From Mycolicibacter terrae (GTDB lineage Bacteria > Actinomycetota > Actinomycetes > Mycobacteriales > Mycobacteriaceae), in contig NZ_AP022564.1 in the NCBI RefSeq assembly GCF_010727125.1, positions 682,001 to 746,000 of the forward strand: DNA of 64,000 bases, in the 5' to 3' direction. The notes beneath the pieces are model-generated. The model saw only the letters and a list, made by a program, of their open reading frames with translations. It did not search any database and had not been told where the DNA came from. The position numbers and the translations under genes were made by a program. Below are positions 59,349-64,000 of the stretch, in pieces; position 1 is the first letter of the stretch; every line of letters starts with the position of its first letter.

Positions 59349-61706
59349 ATGGCGAGTTCGACCAGTTTCACAGGCAAGATCAATCTCGACATCCGGGAGT
59401 CCGAGCCGGACTGGGGTCCGTTCGCTGCGCCGACGGCTCCCGACGGCGCCCCCAACGTGCTCTATCTGGTCTGGGACGACACCGGTATCGCCACCTGGGA
59501 CTGCTTCGGCGGCCTGGTCGAGATGCCGGCGATGAACAGGATCGCCCAACGCGGCATCCGGCTGTCCCAATTCCACACCACGGCATTGTGTTCCCCGACG
59601 CGGGCCGCCCTGTTGACCGGTCGCAACGCCACCAGCGTGGGCATGGCCACCATCGAAGAGTTCACCGACGGTTTCCCCAATTGCAGCGGACGCATCCCGT
59701 TCGAAACCGCGCTGCTCAGTGAGGTTCTCGCCGAGCGTGGCTGGAATACCTTCTGTGTCGGCAAGTGGCACCTGACCCCATTGGAAGAGTCCAACATGGC
59801 CGCCACCAGGCGGCACTGGCCGACGCAGCGGGGATTCGACAGGTTCTACGGCTTCATGGGCGGGGAGACCAACCAGTGGTATCCCGATCTGGTCTACGAC
59901 AACCACCCGGTAGCACCCCCGGCCACCCCGGAGGACGGATACCACCTGTCCAAGGACATTGCCGACAAGACAATCGAATTCATCCGCGACGCGCAGACGA
60001 TCGCGCCCGGTAAGCCCTGGTTCGGCTACATCTGCCCGGGCGCCGGGCACGCCCCGCACCATGTCTTCACCGAGTGGGCCGATCGTTATGCCGGTCGTTT
60101 CGACGTGGGCTACGAACAGTACCGGGAGATCGTCCTGGCCAACCAGAAGAAGCTCGGCCTGGTACCGCCGGACACCGAGATGTCTGAGGTCAACCCCTAT
60201 ACCGATGTCACCGGCGTCGAGGGCCAGCCCTGGCCCGCGCTGGACACGGTGCGCCCCTGGGACAGCCTCGATGACACCGAGAAGCGGTTGTTCGCCCGGA
60301 TGGCCGAGGTGTTCGCCGGATTCCAGAGCTACACCGACGCTCAGATCGGCCGAATCCTGGACTACCTCGAGGAATCCGGCCAACTCGACAACACCATCAT
60401 CGTGGTGATCTCCGACAACGGGGCCAGCGGCGAGGGCGGACCCAACGGGTCGCCCAATGAGAACAAGTTCTTCAACGGCTACATCGACACCGTCGAGGAA
60501 GCGATGAAACTCTTCGACCAGCTTGGTGGTCCGGAGACCTACAACCATTACCCGGTTGGATGGGCGATGGCGTTCAACACCCCCTACAAGCTCTACAAGC
60601 GTTACGCCTCCCACGAGGGCGGCATCGCCGACCCGGCGATCCTCAGCTGGCCCAAGGGGATCGCCGCCCGTGGCGAGGTGCGCGACACTTACATCAACGT
60701 CTGCGACGTGACACCGACTGTCTACGACCTGCTCGGCATCACCTTTCCGGAGACCGTGCGTGGCATTGCGCAAAGACCGCTGGAAGGAGTCAGTTTTAAA
60801 GCGGCGCTTGTGGATCCGTCCGCGGACACCGGTAAGCACACCCAGTTCTACACGATGCTCGGAACCCGCGGGATCTGGCACCGCGGATGGTTCGCCAACA
60901 CCGTGCACGCGGCGACCCCGTCCGGCTGGAGCCACTTCGACGCCGACCGCTGGGAGCTCTACCACATCGAAGAAGACCGCAGTCAATGCCGCGATCTGGC
61001 CGGCGAGCATCCCGAAAAGCTCGAAGAGCTCCAGGCGCTGTGGTTCGCCGAGGCGGAGAAGTACAACGGGTTGCCGCTGGCCGACCTCAACATCTTGGAG
61101 ATGACCACTCGCCAGCGGCCGTATCTGTCCGGCGACCGTACCGGCTACATCTACTACCCGAACACCGCCGAGGTGCCACTGGGGGCGTGCGTCGAGCTGC
61201 GTGGGCGGTCGTTCACGGTGCTGGCGCGCGTCACCGTGGACTCGGCCGGAGCCGAGGGTGTGCTGTTCAAACAGGGCGCCCGGCACGGTGGCCATGCGCT
61301 GTTCATTCAGGGCGGAAGGCTGCACTACGTGTACAACTTCCTCGGTGAGCGGGAACAGTGGTTGTCCGCACCCGATCCGATCCCGTTGGGACAGCAGGTA
61401 TTCGGGGTACAGTTCAAACGCCGTGGCACCGTCGAAGGTAGCCACACGCCGGTCGGGGAGGCCTCACTGCACATCGACGACGCGGTGGTCGCCACGCTGT
61501 CGGACATGATCACCCAGCCGGGTGCGTTTGCGTTGGCCGGCGGCGGGGTGAGCGTCGGGCGCAACACCGGCCAGGCGGTGTCCTCGGCGTACCGGTCGCC
61601 GTTCGGCTTCACCGGCGGGACCATCGCGGACGTCACAGTGGATGTCAGCGGCGAGCCGTACCTTGACGTGAAAAAGAGCCTGGCGGCCGCTTTTTCGCGG
61701 GACTGA
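59349..61706 (+). CDS. atsA: Arylsulfatase, Cys-type
   Basis: A 785-residue type I sulfatase. YLVWDDTGIATWDCFGG holds the metal aspartates, and the CSPTRAALLTG signature places the catalytic cysteine at residue 81, which must be oxidised to formylglycine. GKWHLTP and ISDNGASGEGG complete the site. The length and the extra C-terminal beta domain match AtsA of mycobacteria. It should release sulfate from sulfate esters. The activating enzyme follows after 4 bp. Confidence 0.93.
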   Translation: MASSTSFTGKINLDIRESEPDWGPFAAPTAPDGAPNVLYLVWDDTGIATWDCFGGLVEMPAMNRIAQRGIRLSQFHTTALCSPTRAALLTGRNATSVGMATIEEFTDGFPNCSGRIPFETALLSEVLAERGWNTFCVGKWHLTPLEESNMAATRRHWPTQRGFDRFYGFMGGETNQWYPDLVYDNHPVAPPATPEDGYHLSKDIADKTIEFIRDAQTIAPGKPWFGYICPGAGHAPHHVFTEWADRYAGRFDVGYEQYREIVLANQKKLGLVPPDTEMSEVNPYTDVTGVEGQPWPALDTVRPWDSLDDTEKRLFARMAEVFAGFQSYTDAQIGRILDYLEESGQLDNTIIVVISDNGASGEGGPNGSPNENKFFNGYIDTVEEAMKLFDQLGGPETYNHYPVGWAMAFNTPYKLYKRYASHEGGIADPAILSWPKGIAARGEVRDTYINVCDVTPTVYDLLGITFPETVRGIAQRPLEGVSFKAALVDPSADTGKHTQFYTMLGTRGIWHRGWFANTVHAATPSGWSHFDADRWELYHIEEDRSQCRDLAGEHPEKLEELQALWFAEAEKYNGLPLADLNILEMTTRQRPYLSGDRTGYIYYPNTAEVPLGACVELRGRSFTVLARVTVDSAGAEGVLFKQGARHGGHALFIQGGRLHYVYNFLGEREQWLSAPDPIPLGQQVFGVQFKRRGTVEGSHTPVGEASLHIDDAVVATLSDMITQPGAFALAGGGVSVGRNTGQAVSSAYRSPFGFTGGTIADVTVDVSGEPYLDVKKSLAAAFSRD

Positions 61707-61710
61707 GGCG

Positions 61711-62565
61711 ATGCTGACCGAACTGGTGGAGATACCGGGCGGGTCGTTCCGGATGGGCTCGACGAGTTTCTATCCCGAAGAGGCTCCGATTCACACCGTG
61801 TCGGTGGCGGCGTTCGCGATCGAGCGGCATCCGGTGAGCAATGCCCAGTTCGCCGAATTTGTCGCTGCGACAGGGTATGTGAGTGTCGCCGAACAGGAAC
61901 TTGATCCGGCTTTCGCCGCCGAACCGGGCGCGTTGGTCTTCGCCCCCACCGCCGGGCCGGTCGATCTGCGCGACTGGCGGCAGTGGTGGCGGTGGGTACC
62001 CGGCGCGAGTTGGCGGCAACCGCTCGGCCCGGGCAGCACCGTCGACGACAAGCCGGATCACCCTGTGGTCCAGGTCGCCTATCCCGACGCGGCCGCCTAC
62101 GCCCGCTGGGCCGGGCGGCGGTTGCCGAGCGAAGCCGAATGGGAGTACGCCGCCCGGGCCGGCCTGAGCACCACCTATACCTGGGGCGACATGGAGAAGC
62201 CGGGCGGCGTCGTGATGGCCAATACCTGGCAGGGCGCCTTTCCCTACCGCAACGACGGCTGGTCCGGCACGTCGCCGGTGGGGACGTTTCCACCCAACGG
62301 GTGGGGGTTGGTGGACATGATCGGCAACGTGTGGGAGTGGACGACCACCGAGTTCGTCGGTCATCACCGGCTCGATTCCTCCCCGAAGGCCTGTTGCGCG
62401 CCGGTCGGGCCCGCCGATCCGGGCGTCAACCAGACCCTCAAGGGTGGATCGCACCTGTGCGCGCCGGAGTACTGCCACCGCTACCGGGCCGCGGCCCGCT
62501 CTCCGCAGTCGCAGGACACCGCTACCAGCCACATCGGGTTTCGCTGCGTGACGGGCGGGGAGTGA
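61711..62565 (+). CDS. Formylglycine-generating enzyme (sulfatase-modifying)
   Basis: A 284-residue FGE-sulfatase domain protein. FRMGSTSFYPEEAPIHTVSVAAF starts the fold, and GNVWEWTTTEF and GGSHLCAPEYCHRYR are the landmarks. Cys250 and Cys255 correspond to the copper-binding catalytic pair. It oxidises the CSPTR cysteine of the sulfatase next door. The gene pair is almost certainly one operon. The homologue in M. tuberculosis is Rv0712. Confidence 0.93.
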   Translation: MLTELVEIPGGSFRMGSTSFYPEEAPIHTVSVAAFAIERHPVSNAQFAEFVAATGYVSVAEQELDPAFAAEPGALVFAPTAGPVDLRDWRQWWRWVPGASWRQPLGPGSTVDDKPDHPVVQVAYPDAAAYARWAGRRLPSEAEWEYAARAGLSTTYTWGDMEKPGGVVMANTWQGAFPYRNDGWSGTSPVGTFPPNGWGLVDMIGNVWEWTTTEFVGHHRLDSSPKACCAPVGPADPGVNQTLKGGSHLCAPEYCHRYRAAARSPQSQDTATSHIGFRCVTGGE

Positions 62566-62575
62566 TCGCGCGAAC

Positions 62576-62614
62576 GAGCGTGTCTGTACGCCTTGCCCCG
62601 GCGTGTCGCGTACA
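62576..62614. repeat. Hairpin repeat (family B)
   Basis: GAGCGTG at 62576-62582 is followed by TGTACGC (62585-62591) and GCGTACA (62608-62614), a perfect seven-base stem around CCCCGGCGTGTC. The CCCGGCGTGTyGCG core is shared with the copy at 62749. It lies 10 bp after the formylglycine-generating enzyme and could act as its terminator. Confidence 0.55.
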
Positions 62615-62748
62615 AGTACGCACCCTCACGGTCGGGGACCCGGCCCCACCCCACGCTGAAAGTCGGCGGCTTCGACGCTGCTGCCGCACACGACGGTGAC
62701 CACGTGTCGGCCGGCGAAGCGGTCCGGGTCTTCGAGGGCCTGGCCGCG

Positions 62749-62802
62749 AGCGTGCATAGTTGTACGTCGTACCCGGCGTGTTGCGGGACAAACGCGCACG
62801 CT
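62749..62802. repeat. Hairpin repeat (family B)
   Basis: AGCGTGC (62749-62755) and GCACGCT (62796-62802) are perfect arms around a 40-nt loop that includes CCCGGCGTGTTGCG. The loop length equals that of the copy at 49023. Both family B copies here lie in the 443-bp gap between the formylglycine-generating enzyme and rplN. Confidence 0.55.
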
Positions 62803-62823
62803 GGGCGGATAAGCCTCATGGAT

Positions 62824-63008
62824 TTGGTGCTTTACGCCCCGTGACCTAGACTTCAGGGGTTGCCGAGAGCAGACCTCGGCCAGCGCAAGTTGGCCCTGCG
62901 TGCTCTTCGACCACGCAAGAACTGGAAGACCACGCACGTCCGGGAGGATTCCGGCTGGCCGGCTAGCCCTGCCATGCCGCGCGTCGACCCGAAAATTGAG
63001 GAGATCTG
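62824..63008 (+). promoter_or_regulatory. Promoter and leader for rplN-rplX-rplE
   Basis: TTGGTG (62824-62829) and TAGACT (62847-62852) are 17 bp apart, with a start near 62859. The leader of about 150 nt begins with a GCCGAG-N7-CTCGGC hairpin (62862-62880) and ends with GAGGAG before the GTG. It makes the second half of the split ribosomal operon independent of the first. Confidence 0.65.
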
Positions 63009-63377
63009 GTGATTCAGCAGGAATCGCGGTTGAAGGTCGCCGACAACACAGGTGCCAAGGAGATCTTGTGCATCCGGGTGCTCGGCGGCTCGTCGCGGCG
63101 CTACGCCGGCATCGGTGATGTCATCGTGGCGACCGTGAAGGACGCCATCCCGGGCGGCAACGTCAAGCGGGGTGACGTCGTCAAGGCCGTGGTGGTTCGC
63201 ACCGTCAAGGAACGTCGCCGCGCCGACGGCAGCTACATCAAGTTCGACGAGAACGCCGCGGTGATCATCAAGGCCGACAACGACCCGCGCGGAACCCGCA
63301 TCTTCGGGCCGGTCGGCCGCGAGCTGCGGGAGAAGCGGTTCATGAAGATCGTCTCGCTGGCCCCGGAGGTGTTGTAG
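63009..63377 (+). CDS. rplN: 50S ribosomal protein L14
   Basis: A 122-residue L14 ([36 protein letters not shown]) at the subunit interface, starting at a GTG behind GAGGAG. It opens the second half of the operon. rplX follows without a gap. Confidence 0.99.
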   Translation: MIQQESRLKVADNTGAKEILCIRVLGGSSRRYAGIGDVIVATVKDAIPGGNVKRGDVVKAVVVRTVKERRRADGSYIKFDENAAVIIKADNDPRGTRIFGPVGRELREKRFMKIVSLAPEVL

Positions 63378-63695
63378 ATGAAGGTCCACAAGGGCGACAC
63401 CGTGCTGGTCATCGCCGGCAAGGACAAGGGCGCCAAGGGCAAGGTCCTCAAGGCCTACCCCACCCGCAACCGGGTGCTGGTCCAGGGCGTCAACCGGATC
63501 AAGAAGCACGTCGCGAACTCGGCCAACCAAGCCGGTGCGTCCTCGGGCGGGATCGTCACGCAGGAGGCCCCGATCCACGTCTCCAACGTGATGGTCGTCG
63601 ACTCCGACGGAAAGCCCACCCGGATCGCCTACCGGGTGGACGCCGAGTCCGGCAAGAAGGTTCGCGTCTCCAAGCGCAACGGCAAGGACATCTAG
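63378..63695 (+). CDS. rplX: 50S ribosomal protein L24
   Basis: A 105-residue L24 with the KOW motif ([34 protein letters not shown]), an assembly initiator for the 50S subunit. It begins directly after the rplN stop. Confidence 0.99.
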   Translation: MKVHKGDTVLVIAGKDKGAKGKVLKAYPTRNRVLVQGVNRIKKHVANSANQAGASSGGIVTQEAPIHVSNVMVVDSDGKPTRIAYRVDAESGKKVRVSKRNGKDI

Positions 63696-63697
63696 GG

Positions 63698-64000
63698 ATG
63701 ACTACGGCAGAGAAGATCCAGCCCCGGCTCAAAGTGCGCTACCGCGAGGAGATCCGGGACGCGCTGAACAAAGAGTTCAACTACGCCAACGTGATGCAGA
63801 TCCCGGGCGTGGTCAAGGTCGTCGTGAACATGGGCGTCGGAGAAGCCGCCCGCGACGCCAAGCTGATCAACAACGCGGTCAACGACCTGGCGTTGATCAC
63901 CGGCCAGCGGCCGGAGATCCGCAAGGCCCGCCTGTCGATCGCCCAATTCAAGCTGCGCGAGGGTATGCCGATCGGCGCCCGGGTGACGCTGCGCGGTGAC
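63698..64000 (+). CDS. rplE: 50S ribosomal protein L5, 3' end outside window
   Basis: The first 101 residues of L5 ([42 protein letters not shown]). The protein binds 5S rRNA and contacts the P-site tRNA. The start lies 2 bp after rplX and the gene runs off the end of the window. Confidence 0.98.
   Translation, partial: MTTAEKIQPRLKVRYREEIRDALNKEFNYANVMQIPGVVKVVVNMGVGEAARDAKLINNAVNDLALITGQRPEIRKARLSIAQFKLREGMPIGARVTLRGD

Noticed and set aside
59163..61445. A 760-codon minus-strand open frame opposite the arylsulfatase
   Set aside because: It mirrors the sulfatase codons and shows no family features; third-position GC bias fits the plus-strand gene.

Overview
The window is about 66-70% GC and reads as chromosomal DNA of a mycobacterium (Mycobacterium sensu lato). 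The mycofactocin locus (mftR, mftA-G) lies directly upstream of the S10 ribosomal protein operon, and an arylsulfatase plus formylglycine-generating enzyme pair sits between rpsQ and rplN. From memory, both arrangements match mycobacterial chromosomes. Mycobacterial-type L22 and S3 tails, a lipobox esterase and an EccE5-like type VII secretion gene agree. I cannot name the species; the EccE5-like gene hints at the ESX-5-bearing, slow-grower side of the genus.

Region 1 (1-38622) is a dense catabolic island with many ATGA/GTGA overlaps. It holds two FadD-type acyl-CoA synthetases, a two-gene and a fused acyl-CoA dehydrogenase, three ACMSD-type amidohydrolases, two thiolase-fold/DUF35 pairs, four classical SDRs, two extended SDRs, three SnoaL-like proteins, a CaiB/BaiF CoA-transferase, a thioesterase, two aldehyde dehydrogenases, two P450s, a KshA-like Rieske oxygenase, a Baeyer-Villiger-type monooxygenase, an alpha/beta hydrolase, an APH-like kinase and an LLM flavin oxidoreductase. 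The gene content suggests activation, beta-oxidation or retro-aldol shortening and ring cleavage of a cyclic, terpenoid- or steroid-like acid; the substrate is inference. AraC and IclR regulators are encoded here. A repeated operator-like palindrome, ACTGTAA-N3-TTACAGT, lies in the intergenic regions between 19 and 34 kb and looks like the signature of one regulon.

Region 2 (38676-45963) is a complete mycofactocin cluster: TetR-type mftR divergent from mftA (33-residue precursor ending IDGMCGVY), then mftB, mftC, mftD, mftE, mftF and mftG. Mycofactocin is a redox cofactor for dehydrogenases, so its position beside an oxidoreductase-rich island makes sense. A third P450, a lipoprotein carboxylesterase and a DUF4442 hotdog protein follow (45945-49579).

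Region 3 (49608-64000) is the S10 operon: a long leader, then rpsJ, rplC, rplD, rplW, rplB, rpsS, rplV, rpsC, rplP, rpmC and rpsQ. It is interrupted by an orphan EccE5-like gene, an exported low-complexity protein, a LysR regulator, an arylsulfatase and its formylglycine-generating enzyme. It resumes from a fresh promoter with rplN, rplX and the start of rplE.

The sequence also holds two families of short intergenic hairpin repeats, several operator-like palindromes beside regulated-looking genes, one decayed alcohol dehydrogenase fragment, and enzymes whose catalytic residues are substituted (isochorismatase fold, Baeyer-Villiger fingerprint, extended SDR YxxxK, thiolase Cys). I saw no transposase, integrase, CRISPR array, tRNA or rRNA.
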